Shown: piece after piece, positions 25,133 to 33,385 of the stretch
Layout: the number at the start of each line of letters is the position of its first letter
Position numbering within the stretch: the first letter of the stretch is position 1
Assembly: GCA_036340235.1 (NCBI GenBank)
Contig: JAYYZE010000032.1
Coordinates: 1 to 53,549, forward strand
Reading direction: 5' to 3'
Source: GCA-2862585 sp036340235
GTDB lineage: Bacteria > Bacteroidota > Bacteroidia > Flavobacteriales > UBA7312
Length of the DNA: 53,549 nucleotides
Position numbers and translations under genes: made by a program
Notes under the pieces: model-generated
What the model saw: the letters and a program-made list of their open reading frames with translations, nothing else
What the model was told of the DNA's origin: nothing
The model's database searches: none

Positions 25133-25567
25133 ATGCAGGTAAAAATTATAAACAAGTCAAAGCACCCCTCTCCTAGATACGAAACACCCAGGGCGGCAGG
25201 CATGGATGTGCGGGCCAACATAGACCGCCCCATTCATCTGTTGCCTTTGCAACGTACCCTTATTAAGACGGGACTATTTATCGAGATACCCGAGGGATAT
25301 GAAATTCAAGTGCGCCCCCGCAGCGGCTTGTCTTTCAGGCATGGTGTAACGGTTTTAAATAGCCCAGGCACCATTGACGCAGATTATAGAGGCGAAATAG
25401 GCGTTCTATTAGTAAATTTGTCACAAGAACCCTTTGTTATTGAAGACGGTGAGCGCATAGCGCAATTGGTGGTTGCTTCCCACGAGCATGTGGAATGGCA
25501 TGAAGCGGAAGAGTTAGAAACCTCCGTTCGTGGCCAAGGTGGCTTTGGTAGTACGGGAACAAAATAA
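25133..25567 (+). CDS. dut: dUTP diphosphatase
   Basis: A 144-residue trimeric dUTPase that splits dUTP to dUMP and pyrophosphate, keeping uracil out of DNA and feeding dTMP synthesis. All five family motifs are visible: AAGMDVRA, RPRSGLSFRHG, GTIDADYRGEIGV, GERIAQLVV and the C-terminal RGQGGFGSTG. The length is standard. Spacers are 18 bases to the flippase and 5 to the TPR gene. Confidence 0.97.
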   Translation: MQVKIINKSKHPSPRYETPRAAGMDVRANIDRPIHLLPLQRTLIKTGLFIEIPEGYEIQVRPRSGLSFRHGVTVLNSPGTIDADYRGEIGVLLVNLSQEPFVIEDGERIAQLVVASHEHVEWHEAEELETSVRGQGGFGSTGTK

Positions 25568-25572
25568 TAATA

Positions 25573-27306
25573 ATGAGAATACAATTAGTCCTAATCTTGT
25601 GTTTGTTGGCCCAGAGCATGGCAGCCCAAGACCATCCTTTTTACTCTTCCGAAGACCCTGTAATTAAGGAAAAGCTGAGTGTGGTAGATCCTGTCGAGTA
25701 TCAAGGTTACTTTTTCAGTGGCTTGAAATATAAGCTGTTGGGCGATCCTCAAATGGCTTTGCAACAATTTAAGAATTGCATCCGCCTAGATGGTTCAGAG
25801 CCTGCGCCTATGTACGAATCGGCCATGATACTCTTTCAGCTTGGACAAATCGATGATGCCTTGTTCTTTATAGAAAGCGCCTGTGAAATAGAGCCAGAGA
25901 ATAAGTGGTACCTTCATCTATTGGCTACCACTTACCTTGAGTCCTCTAAATACGTCAAATCCATATCGGCTTACAAAAAACTGTTGGAAATAGAGCCCTA
26001 TAACGAGGATTGGACTTTTGAATTAGCCACGGCATATATTCTTAACAATCAGTATAGAAACGCCATAAAAGCCTATGATCAATTAGAAAAAATAGTGGGC
26101 CCCAACGAGCTTCTATTCCAACAAAAAAAACAAATTTACATAGACCTTGGTGATAAGAATAGCGCTATTAATGAAATCGAAAAATGGGCACAATCGGAGC
26201 CCAAAAATGTTAAGCCCTACAATCAACTGGCAGAAATGTATCTTCTTTTGGGAAAGCAAGACAAAACCATTGAAACACTAGAAAAAGTACTAGAAATAGA
26301 TCCAAACAACCCCAACGCCTTCATTATTTTATCTGATTTGTACCGCAACAAAAAAAAGTTTGAAAAGGCCTTTGAATACACCCTGAGAGCCTTTTCCTCA
26401 GATGCCCTTAACATCGACGCTAAAATGCGTACCCTATTAAGTTATTACGAATGGACTGACACCGATACGCTGTTGCTGCAAAAGGCCTATCGTTTGATAG
26501 ACACCCTTGTCGCTACTCATCCAGAAGATGCTAAACCCTATACCATTGCTGGCGATTACTATTATAGAGACGATAGCCTTAAGAAAGCACAGTACTATTT
26601 TAGAAAAGCTACCGAGTTAGACCCTAGCAGATACCCTATTTGGCAACAACTAATGATTATATCCTTTGATCTCAAGGACTACGACGAGGTGGTGGTGCTT
26701 AGTGAGGCTTCGCAAGAGTTGTTTCCCAGTCAACCCACTAGTTATTATTTTGGGGGCTTAGCCAACCTTCAGCTAAAACAGTTTGCCTCAGCCATTGATC
26801 AACTAAACACTGGTAAGCTAATGGTAATTGGCAACGACCCTCTTCTGGCTCAATTTTATGCCTCTTTGGGCGATGCATACAATGCTCTCAAAGAGTTTAG
26901 CGATTCCGACAAATCTTACAAGAAGTCCTTAGAGATATCGCCCGACAACACCTATGTGCTTAATAATTATAGTTATTACCTTTCGCTGCGGAAAGAAAAG
27001 CTAGAAGAGGCCGAACAAATGATGAAAAAATGCATAGAGCTAGAGCCCAAACAATCGTCATACCTCGACACTTATGCATGGGTTTTTTATCAACAAAAAA
27101 AATACCAAAAAGCCCTAGAGTGGTTAGAAAAATCATTAGATAATGGGGGTGCTTCCAGCGCTACCATCGTAGAGCACTATGGCGATGTGTTGTATCAGTT
27201 GGGACGTGAAGAAGAGGCTCTCAAAGAATGGAATATTGCTAAAGAGTTAGGCTCAGATTCTGAATGGCTTGACAAAAAAATTAGGGATAAGAAACTCTAT
27301 GAATAA
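25573..27306 (+). CDS. Exported tetratricopeptide-repeat protein
   Basis: A 577-residue protein with a signal peptide (cleavage near SMAAQ) and TPR units almost throughout. Good examples are ETLEKVLEIDPNNPNAFIIL, KAQYYFRKATELDPSRYP and YKKSLEISPDNTYVLNNYSY. No lipobox Cys and no other domain were seen. Such a protein would act as a periplasmic scaffold. Its stop overlaps the start of the DUF4292 lipoprotein by 8 bases, so the two are probably made together. Function is unknown. Confidence 0.85.
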   Translation: MRIQLVLILCLLAQSMAAQDHPFYSSEDPVIKEKLSVVDPVEYQGYFFSGLKYKLLGDPQMALQQFKNCIRLDGSEPAPMYESAMILFQLGQIDDALFFIESACEIEPENKWYLHLLATTYLESSKYVKSISAYKKLLEIEPYNEDWTFELATAYILNNQYRNAIKAYDQLEKIVGPNELLFQQKKQIYIDLGDKNSAINEIEKWAQSEPKNVKPYNQLAEMYLLLGKQDKTIETLEKVLEIDPNNPNAFIILSDLYRNKKKFEKAFEYTLRAFSSDALNIDAKMRTLLSYYEWTDTDTLLLQKAYRLIDTLVATHPEDAKPYTIAGDYYYRDDSLKKAQYYFRKATELDPSRYPIWQQLMIISFDLKDYDEVVVLSEASQELFPSQPTSYYFGGLANLQLKQFASAIDQLNTGKLMVIGNDPLLAQFYASLGDAYNALKEFSDSDKSYKKSLEISPDNTYVLNNYSYYLSLRKEKLEEAEQMMKKCIELEPKQSSYLDTYAWVFYQQKKYQKALEWLEKSLDNGGASSATIVEHYGDVLYQLGREEEALKEWNIAKELGSDSEWLDKKIRDKKLYE

Positions 27307-28039
27307 AGCTCTTGCCTTTTTAGCTCTCGCCTTGATTTCATCGTGTAGCACCACGCAATTAACCAAGAAGTCGGCGCCACTGTCATCCTACACCTTATTA
27401 ACACAATGCCAACAACACTCAAAACCCATAGAGTGGCTGTCTGCACAGCTAAACGGAACCGCCACTTTCAATCAACAAACTTTGCCGCTTAACGCCCAAT
27501 TGCGACTTAGAAAAGACAGTGTTTTGTGGCTTTCTTTTCGAGCATTGATGGGTATTGAAGTAGCTAGGCTTTTGCTAAGCCCCGACAGTATTAAACTAAT
27601 AAACCGACTAAATACGTCTTATTTTGTAGGGCCCATTTCGGAATTGGCCAATACTTACCAGCTGCCTTTTTTGTATGAACAGCTTCAAGATGTGTTGTTG
27701 GCACGTTTATCATTTAATCCAAAGGAGTTTAATCGGGTTGTATACGATGAGTATGGATATGCCTTGTACAATTTGAAAGGAGACACATTGCCAGATTATC
27801 GCTTAAACACAGACTACTTGCCAACATCTATTTCGCTGGGCCGCGGAGATAGCCATCGCCTTACTATAAGTTATTCCGATTATCAGCAAATCGACTCACT
27901 ATGGGTGCCAAAAGAACTGTATGTTCAGGCACAGTCCGACACCAATACGATTATGGCCACATTTCGTTTTTCAAAAACGACCATAAACACACCCAAAAAA
28001 GTAAAATTCTCTATACCTTCGTCATATGTTCCGATGTAA
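27299..28039 (+). CDS. DUF4292-family lipoprotein (possibly LolB-like)
   Basis: A 246-residue lipoprotein with lipobox ISSCS (Cys18). The body starts with NGTATFNQQTLPLNAQLRLRKDSVLWLSF and continues ALMGIEVARLLLSPDSIKLINR, which I recognise as DUF4292. The pattern of successive strands under a lipid anchor resembles the LolA/LolB lipoprotein carrier fold; this is a structural guess. The longest frame begins at a TTG at 27269, but the ATG at 27299 places the lipobox correctly. It overlaps the TPR gene by 8 bases and the next gene by 14. A role in outer-membrane lipoprotein or lipid handling is possible. Confidence 0.8.
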   Translation: MNKALAFLALALISSCSTTQLTKKSAPLSSYTLLTQCQQHSKPIEWLSAQLNGTATFNQQTLPLNAQLRLRKDSVLWLSFRALMGIEVARLLLSPDSIKLINRLNTSYFVGPISELANTYQLPFLYEQLQDVLLARLSFNPKEFNRVVYDEYGYALYNLKGDTLPDYRLNTDYLPTSISLGRGDSHRLTISYSDYQQIDSLWVPKELYVQAQSDTNTIMATFRFSKTTINTPKKVKFSIPSSYVPM

Positions 28040-29285
28040 GTTAGTCGTCGCTTTAAGCCTTTTGTTAGTTTGCCTATCGCCCTTGTGCTACTCTCAAACA
28101 AAGGAGGAATTACAAGTCAGAAAAAAAGAAATCCAATCACAAATAAAAGAAACCAACAAACGAATAGGACAAGCCAAAAGAGAAAAAAGCCAGTCATTAT
28201 CAACTCTTTCGACCATCAATCAACAAATTAGTTCAAGAGAGGAGTTGGTAAGTATGCTTAACCTTGAATTAAGGCTGACTATTCAGGAAATCAAACAGTT
28301 ACAAACCGAAATTAAAGACACAGAGCTAGACATATACGCCCAAGAGCAACTCATAGATACTCTCAAAAAAGAATATGCTTTTATGATTCAGAGCACCTAT
28401 TATAACCGAAATGCTTACGATCGTCTAGCGTTTGTATTTACAGCGCAGTCTTATCGACAAGCACTCAACCGCCTTCGTTATTTACAGGAATACAGCCAGT
28501 ATAGACACAAACAGGTTGAAAAAATTAAAGAACTGGAACAAGAACTAGCCCAAGATTTGTTGCGACTAAAACGTCAAAAGGCCCTGTTGATGGTTGCCAA
28601 AAACGAACGACAAATAAACCTAGAGTCAACAAAGCTTGAACTTAGCCTCTTAGAGCAAGAAAAGACGACGCAAAATAATCTTTTAAATTTGTTAAAACGA
28701 AAAGAGAAACAACTAAAAAACGAATTGTCTAAACAACAGAAATTAGCTAATAATCTCGATGCCAAGATTAAAAAAATAATAGCCGAAGAAATACGTAATG
28801 CCAAAGAAAAAGCGGGCAGCAGTAGCGGTTCGTCTTTCTCGCTCACCCCCGAAGAGCAAGAACTTTCAGATAGTTTCTCTGCCAACAAAGGAAAGTTGCC
28901 TTGGCCAGTAGAAAGAGGTGTCATAGTACAGCTTTTTGGCATACAGCCTCATCCAGTATTAAAAGGCATTGAAACACTCAACAACGGTATTAAAATAATT
29001 ACAGACCAAGGGGCTAGCGTTCGCGCCGTTTTTGAAGGAACGGTATCACGTATTATCGACCTTCCAGGTTCAGGAAAAGCCATTATTCTTAGTCATGGCG
29101 ACTACTTTAGTGTTTACTCTGGATTGGCTGAGGTCTATGTGAAAAGAGGTCAAAAGGTAGCGCTTAAAGAGAGTATCGCTAAAGTACTCACCAAGATTAG
29201 CAGTCAGGAAAGTATTATCGAGTTGCAAATTTGGAAGGGAAGTGAAAAAATGGACCCCTCTAGTTGGCTTTATAACACTTACTAG
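28026..29285 (+). CDS. EnvC-like murein hydrolase activator (degenerate M23 domain)
   Basis: A 419-residue exported protein. After a signal peptide (to about CYSQ, residue 24) a long coiled coil runs to about 260. A C-terminal LytM/M23 fold follows from LPWPVERGVIVQLFGIQPHP. The zinc ligands are missing: where active enzymes have HxGxD this one reads NNGIKI, and the final HLHFELW is replaced by SIIELQIWKG. Coiled coil plus dead LytM domain is the plan of EnvC and related activators of amidases in cell division. It follows DUF4292 with a 14-base overlap, and tatA begins 40 bases later. Confidence 0.87.
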   Translation: MFRCKLVVALSLLLVCLSPLCYSQTKEELQVRKKEIQSQIKETNKRIGQAKREKSQSLSTLSTINQQISSREELVSMLNLELRLTIQEIKQLQTEIKDTELDIYAQEQLIDTLKKEYAFMIQSTYYNRNAYDRLAFVFTAQSYRQALNRLRYLQEYSQYRHKQVEKIKELEQELAQDLLRLKRQKALLMVAKNERQINLESTKLELSLLEQEKTTQNNLLNLLKRKEKQLKNELSKQQKLANNLDAKIKKIIAEEIRNAKEKAGSSSGSSFSLTPEEQELSDSFSANKGKLPWPVERGVIVQLFGIQPHPVLKGIETLNNGIKIITDQGASVRAVFEGTVSRIIDLPGSGKAIILSHGDYFSVYSGLAEVYVKRGQKVALKESIAKVLTKISSQESIIELQIWKGSEKMDPSSWLYNTY

Positions 29286-29296
29286 TAAAAAAACTG

Positions 29297-29304
29297 TATT
29301 TTTG
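29297..29304 (+). promoter_or_regulatory. TATTTTTG -7 promoter element before tatA
   Basis: Exact TAnnTTTG match in the short gap after the EnvC-like gene, about 21 bases before the tatA ATG at 29326. No good -33 element, so it may be a weak internal promoter. Confidence 0.45.
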
Positions 29305-29325
29305 TTTTTATAAAATTTTAAAAAA

Positions 29326-29505
29326 ATGACGCTGTTTATTCTATTCGCAATTGGTTGGCCACAGATAGTGCTAATCGTAGCCATCGTACTCATCCTATTT
29401 GGTGGAAAAAAGTTACCTGAACTAATGAGAGGCTTGGGTAGGGGCATGAAAGAGTTCAAAGACGCCACCAAAGAAATAGATAACGATAACGAAAAGGAAA
29501 AATAA
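29326..29505 (+). CDS. tatA: Twin-arginine translocase subunit TatA/E
   Basis: A 59-residue pore-forming subunit of the Tat system, which exports folded proteins. The N-terminal helix contains IGWPQIVLIVAIVLILFGG, and the hinge and amphipathic helix KKLPELMRGLGRGMKEFK are the family hallmark. An acidic and lysine-rich tail follows. The reading frame runs from ATG at 29326 to TAA at 29503-29505. tatC is not in the window. It is easily missed because of its length. gatA begins 15 bases after its stop. Confidence 0.93.
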   Translation: MTLFILFAIGWPQIVLIVAIVLILFGGKKLPELMRGLGRGMKEFKDATKEIDNDNEKEK

Positions 29506-29520
29506 TCCCCTCCTCTTCTT

Positions 29521-30933
29521 ATGATTTACCATTCTTTACAGGCAATACAAAACGACCTCAGTGAAGGAAAGATAAGCTGTGTGACTCTTACCAGCGACTA
29601 CATCCAACGCATTAATGATAATAAAGAGATTAACGCCTTTTTAGAAGTTTTTGAAGAAGAATCACTTCAAAGGGCATCCGAAATAGACCTCAAAATTCAA
29701 TCTGGAACAGCCGGAAAGTTGGCCGGCATGGTTATTGGCATAAAGGATAATATTTGCTATAAAGCACACCGGCTTTCCGCTTCATCAAAAATACTACAAG
29801 GGTTTGAAAGCCAGTTTAGCGCTACAGTAGTCGAACGGCTACTGGCCGAAGACGCAATTATCATAGGACGCCTAAACTGTGATGAATTTGCTATGGGAAG
29901 CACTAATGAAAACTCTGCCTTTGGTCCTGTTTTAAACCCCCTTAATAAAGCGTACGTCCCTGGTGGCTCTTCTGGAGGTTCAGCAGCAGCTGTGGCGGCT
30001 CATTTCTGCTTGGCAACTCTTGGTAGCGATACTGGAGGTTCCATTCGTCAGCCGGCTAGTTTTTGCGGTTTAGTGGGCTATAAACCAACCTATGGGCGAG
30101 TATCTCGATGGGGGCTTATTGCCTACGCCTCTTCTTTTGACCAAATAGGACCATTAACGCATTCCGTAAGCGATGCAGAGCGCATTATGGAAGTCATTTC
30201 AGGTTACGACGAACACGACAGTACTTGTTCCAGCAAAGACCCCATGACATTATCACCGCCAACAACTAATAAAGGGACGATTGGGTATTTGAAAAGCACA
30301 CTAGAATCGCTCGCTTTAGACCCTGAAATAAAAGCTCATCTTTCAGAAAAAATAGCAGAGCTAAAGGCCTTAGGCTACACACTTAAAGAGGTCGACTTTC
30401 CACACCTTGACTATCTTGTTCCTACTTACTACATTTTGACAACAGCTGAGGCTTCTTCTAACCTGTCTCGTTATGATGGCGTACACTTTGGCTATAGAAG
30501 TGATAATGCAGAAGACATCCCTACCACCTATAGAAAATCTAGGTCAGAAGGCTTTGGAGAAGAGGTCAAACGCCGCATTATGTTGGGAACCTTTGTGTTA
30601 AGTGCGGGCTATTATGATGCCTATTATACAAAAGCTCAAAGAGTCCGCCGTCTATTGAGTGAAACCACCACCACCCTTTTTAATTCTTGTGATTTTTTAT
30701 TGAGTCCCACCTCACCCAGCACGGCTTTGATGCTTGGACAAAATTATGATGACCCTACTCAATTATACTTAGAAGACATCTTTACGGTTTACGCTAATAT
30801 TGTTGGAATTCCGGCCATTTCTTTACCTACAGGTCATCACTCCAATGGTCTTCCTTTTGGTATTCAGTTTATGGCTCCCGCATTTAAAGATGAAGAATTA
30901 TTAGCTTTTGCTAATCAGATAATGAACACCTAA
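29521..30933 (+). CDS. gatA: Asp-tRNA(Asn)/Glu-tRNA(Gln) amidotransferase subunit A
   Basis: The 470-residue glutaminase subunit of GatCAB, releasing ammonia from glutamine to amidate mischarged Glu-tRNA(Gln) or Asp-tRNA(Asn). The amidase triad is visible: Lys in VIGIKDNI, the cis-Ser in the GGSSGGSAAAVA loop and the nucleophile Ser in GSDTGGSIRQPASF. The motif following it, GLVGYKPTYGRVSRWGLIAY, is typical for GatA. gatB and gatC are not adjacent, as is common in Bacteroidota. A 61-base spacer follows. Confidence 0.96.
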   Translation: MIYHSLQAIQNDLSEGKISCVTLTSDYIQRINDNKEINAFLEVFEEESLQRASEIDLKIQSGTAGKLAGMVIGIKDNICYKAHRLSASSKILQGFESQFSATVVERLLAEDAIIIGRLNCDEFAMGSTNENSAFGPVLNPLNKAYVPGGSSGGSAAAVAAHFCLATLGSDTGGSIRQPASFCGLVGYKPTYGRVSRWGLIAYASSFDQIGPLTHSVSDAERIMEVISGYDEHDSTCSSKDPMTLSPPTTNKGTIGYLKSTLESLALDPEIKAHLSEKIAELKALGYTLKEVDFPHLDYLVPTYYILTTAEASSNLSRYDGVHFGYRSDNAEDIPTTYRKSRSEGFGEEVKRRIMLGTFVLSAGYYDAYYTKAQRVRRLLSETTTTLFNSCDFLLSPTSPSTALMLGQNYDDPTQLYLEDIFTVYANIVGIPAISLPTGHHSNGLPFGIQFMAPAFKDEELLAFANQIMNT

Positions 30934-30994
30934 CCGTTGATAATTATCGCAGAGATTACAATACTTTAACCCTTATTTATTCAATTTTGTGATA

Positions 30995-32446
30995 ATGCAA
31001 AGGTTTTTCTTTTTTACACTGTTCGTATCACACCTATTCATTCCTTTTACGATCTATTCGGCACCATCAGACAGCTTAAAAATTGATAGCTTGCCACTGG
31101 TACTAGACTATTCATCCCAACTCAGCGCAATGGATTCTATGTGGGTGGAAGAACAGCTCAGATCACAACAGATAATTACTGATACTTCTATTCTCAACAT
31201 TCGTGGCTATGCCTCTGATAGTCTTCCTCTTTTTTCAGATAGCATATTGCAAGAACGCTTGTCCGTCTTAAATAGTCAAACTCCTTTTGAATTATGCTTT
31301 AACTCGGCAGTAAAACACCAAATCAACACATATGCTAACGTCTATCGCCAGCATGTTTCTACTATGCTTGGCAAAGCAAATTATTACTTTCCGCTTTTTG
31401 AGTCTTACCTCGATAGCTACGATTTACCGCTTGAGTTTAAGTACTTGGCGATTGTTGAGTCGGCATTGAAGCCTCACGCTAGATCTAGGTCTGCTGCCAC
31501 CGGGCTTTGGCAGTTTATGTACAATACAGGAAAGATATATAATTTAAAAGTCACTTCCTATTTTGATGAACGCTGTGACCCGATACAATCGACCATCGCG
31601 GCCTGTGAATATTTTACCTTTTTATATAAGATGTTTAATGATTGGGAGTTGGTGTTGGCGGCCTATAACGGTGGTCCTGGATACGTTTCCCGAGCCATGC
31701 GAAAGCATAATGTCAACGATTATTGGTCTTTGAGACCTTTCTTGAGGAAAGAAACACAGAATTATGTGCCAAAGTTTATCGCTGTCAATTACATTATGAA
31801 TTTTGCGTCAGAGCATAACATATATCCTACGCCCTATCCATATACCCAGGCACAAACAGACACTATCACCATTGAACAGTCTATTACATTTGAAACACTA
31901 TCAGAAGTGTTAGCCATAGATGTTGAGGTTTTGAAAGAACTAAACCCCATGTATAAACGAAATCTAATACCGATTACTGAGGATGCCAAAGCCATACTCA
32001 AATTACCGACCAAAGAAATGGCATTGTTTGTTTCCAACTCTGATAGCATCTACGCCCTTAGCTTAAAAACACAAAAGGCTGTTGTAAAGATAGATGAACC
32101 TATTTTTCATTTTGTTAGAAAAGGGGAATACCTAGGAAAAATAGCCAATCAATACCGCACAACCATAGGCAGAATAAAAAATTGGAATAATTTGTCATCT
32201 ACAAAGTTAACGATTGGTCAAAAATTGGTGATTTATACTAACCCCGATGATGCTCCAGGAAGCCAAACCCAAACCCAAGTCAACAGTTCCGGTCAGCGCT
32301 TGTATACCGTTAAAGCAGGAGACACACTTTGGGACATAGCAAGAAAATACAATGGAGTAACTGTTTCACAAATCGAACAGATAAATAATATTACACACCG
32401 CGACTTAAAGCCTGGTATTACACTCAAAATTCCAAAATCTGGTTAG
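30995..32446 (+). CDS. MltD-like lytic transglycosylase with LysM domains
   Basis: A 483-residue exported muramidase-type enzyme that cuts glycan strands to 1,6-anhydroMurNAc ends. A signal peptide spans about 1-22. The SLT domain (about 110-260) has the catalytic Glu in AIVESALKPHARS, then ATGLWQFM and AAYNGGPGYVSRAMRKH. Two LysM peptidoglycan-binding domains follow, near 365-410 (RKGEYLGKIANQYRT) and 435-482 (VKAGDTLWDIARKYN). The longest frame starts at a GTG at 30989; the ATG two codons on is preferred. The DUF4837 gene starts at the next base after the stop. Confidence 0.92.
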   Translation: MQRFFFFTLFVSHLFIPFTIYSAPSDSLKIDSLPLVLDYSSQLSAMDSMWVEEQLRSQQIITDTSILNIRGYASDSLPLFSDSILQERLSVLNSQTPFELCFNSAVKHQINTYANVYRQHVSTMLGKANYYFPLFESYLDSYDLPLEFKYLAIVESALKPHARSRSAATGLWQFMYNTGKIYNLKVTSYFDERCDPIQSTIAACEYFTFLYKMFNDWELVLAAYNGGPGYVSRAMRKHNVNDYWSLRPFLRKETQNYVPKFIAVNYIMNFASEHNIYPTPYPYTQAQTDTITIEQSITFETLSEVLAIDVEVLKELNPMYKRNLIPITEDAKAILKLPTKEMALFVSNSDSIYALSLKTQKAVVKIDEPIFHFVRKGEYLGKIANQYRTTIGRIKNWNNLSSTKLTIGQKLVIYTNPDDAPGSQTQTQVNSSGQRLYTVKAGDTLWDIARKYNGVTVSQIEQINNITHRDLKPGITLKIPKSG

Positions 32447-33385
32447 ATGTATCGTCTACTATTATTAATCCCACTATTCATCCTTTCGTGCTCTAACTCC
32501 CCTGTTCTTCCTCCGTCAACAGGAGCTGTCAACGAAGTATTAATTGTAATGGATGACCATTTATGGCAAGGGCCATCGGGCGATAGTTTGCGTCATTATC
32601 TTAGCGCAGACGTTAAGGGGATAGCCTGGAGTGAGCCGCAGTTTAACATCGTTCAAATTCCTCTTACTTCTTACAGTCGTATTTTTCAAACCCACCGAAA
32701 CACTATAGTTATTCAAGCGGGCGATCTATCAAAAGTGGCCATGAGCGCTCCACCTCAAGCCCAGAATCAGTGGCTGGCTGTTGTTGAGTATGATAATAAG
32801 AGTCACCTTCCCATACTCTTGGGTCAATACGCGCCAATCTTTTCTGATCGAATTTTAGAGGAAGAAAGAAAACGGTTTAAGGCTAACAAGCGCTTTAAGC
32901 CCGTCCAACAGATTGACGACCTTTTTGGACTGACACTTTCCATACCAGAAAAGTACACTAATGTCTTGGATACAAATCGCTTTGTTTGGTACCAATACTC
33001 GCCAAAAGAACTGGAGACAATACAAGGAATTTTAGTTTATGAATTACCTTCTGAAATTTATTTTGGATACCATGCACTAATGGCTGCTCGTGATAGCCTT
33101 TTACAGGCCTATGTGCCGGGGCCAACCGCAGGAAGTTATATGACGACTGAATACCTTCATTACCACCCATATGTTACCACCCATCAACAGGGGTATGTCG
33201 TTAAAGGGTTATGGCGTTTAGAAAACGCATTTATGGGAGGCCCTTTTATTACTTATTTCATAAAGGATAGTGTTCGTCAAAAAACATTGGCAATAGAAGG
33301 CTTTTTGTTTAACCCTGGAGAAAACAAGCGTAATCTTTTACAGGAAATGGAATGGGTAATAGCCGACTTTAAAACTGAGCAATAA
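32447..33385 (+). CDS. DUF4837-family lipoprotein
   Basis: A 312-residue lipoprotein with lipobox FILSCS (Cys15). The early block NEVLIVMDDHLWQGPSGDSLR and the later LPSEIYFGYHALMAARDSLL match DUF4837, a Bacteroidota family of unknown function. No catalytic motif can be seen. The start directly follows the transglycosylase stop, so the pair is coexpressed and the protein may assist peptidoglycan turnover. Its last 17 bases overlap the end of the convergent TonB-dependent receptor gene. Confidence 0.82.
   Translation: MYRLLLLIPLFILSCSNSPVLPPSTGAVNEVLIVMDDHLWQGPSGDSLRHYLSADVKGIAWSEPQFNIVQIPLTSYSRIFQTHRNTIVIQAGDLSKVAMSAPPQAQNQWLAVVEYDNKSHLPILLGQYAPIFSDRILEEERKRFKANKRFKPVQQIDDLFGLTLSIPEKYTNVLDTNRFVWYQYSPKELETIQGILVYELPSEIYFGYHALMAARDSLLQAYVPGPTAGSYMTTEYLHYHPYVTTHQQGYVVKGLWRLENAFMGGPFITYFIKDSVRQKTLAIEGFLFNPGENKRNLLQEMEWVIADFKTEQ

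Noticed and set aside
29070..29471. Minus-strand open frame over the 3' end of the EnvC-like gene and tatA
   Set aside because: It has no recognisable domain and covers the clear tatA gene on the other strand.
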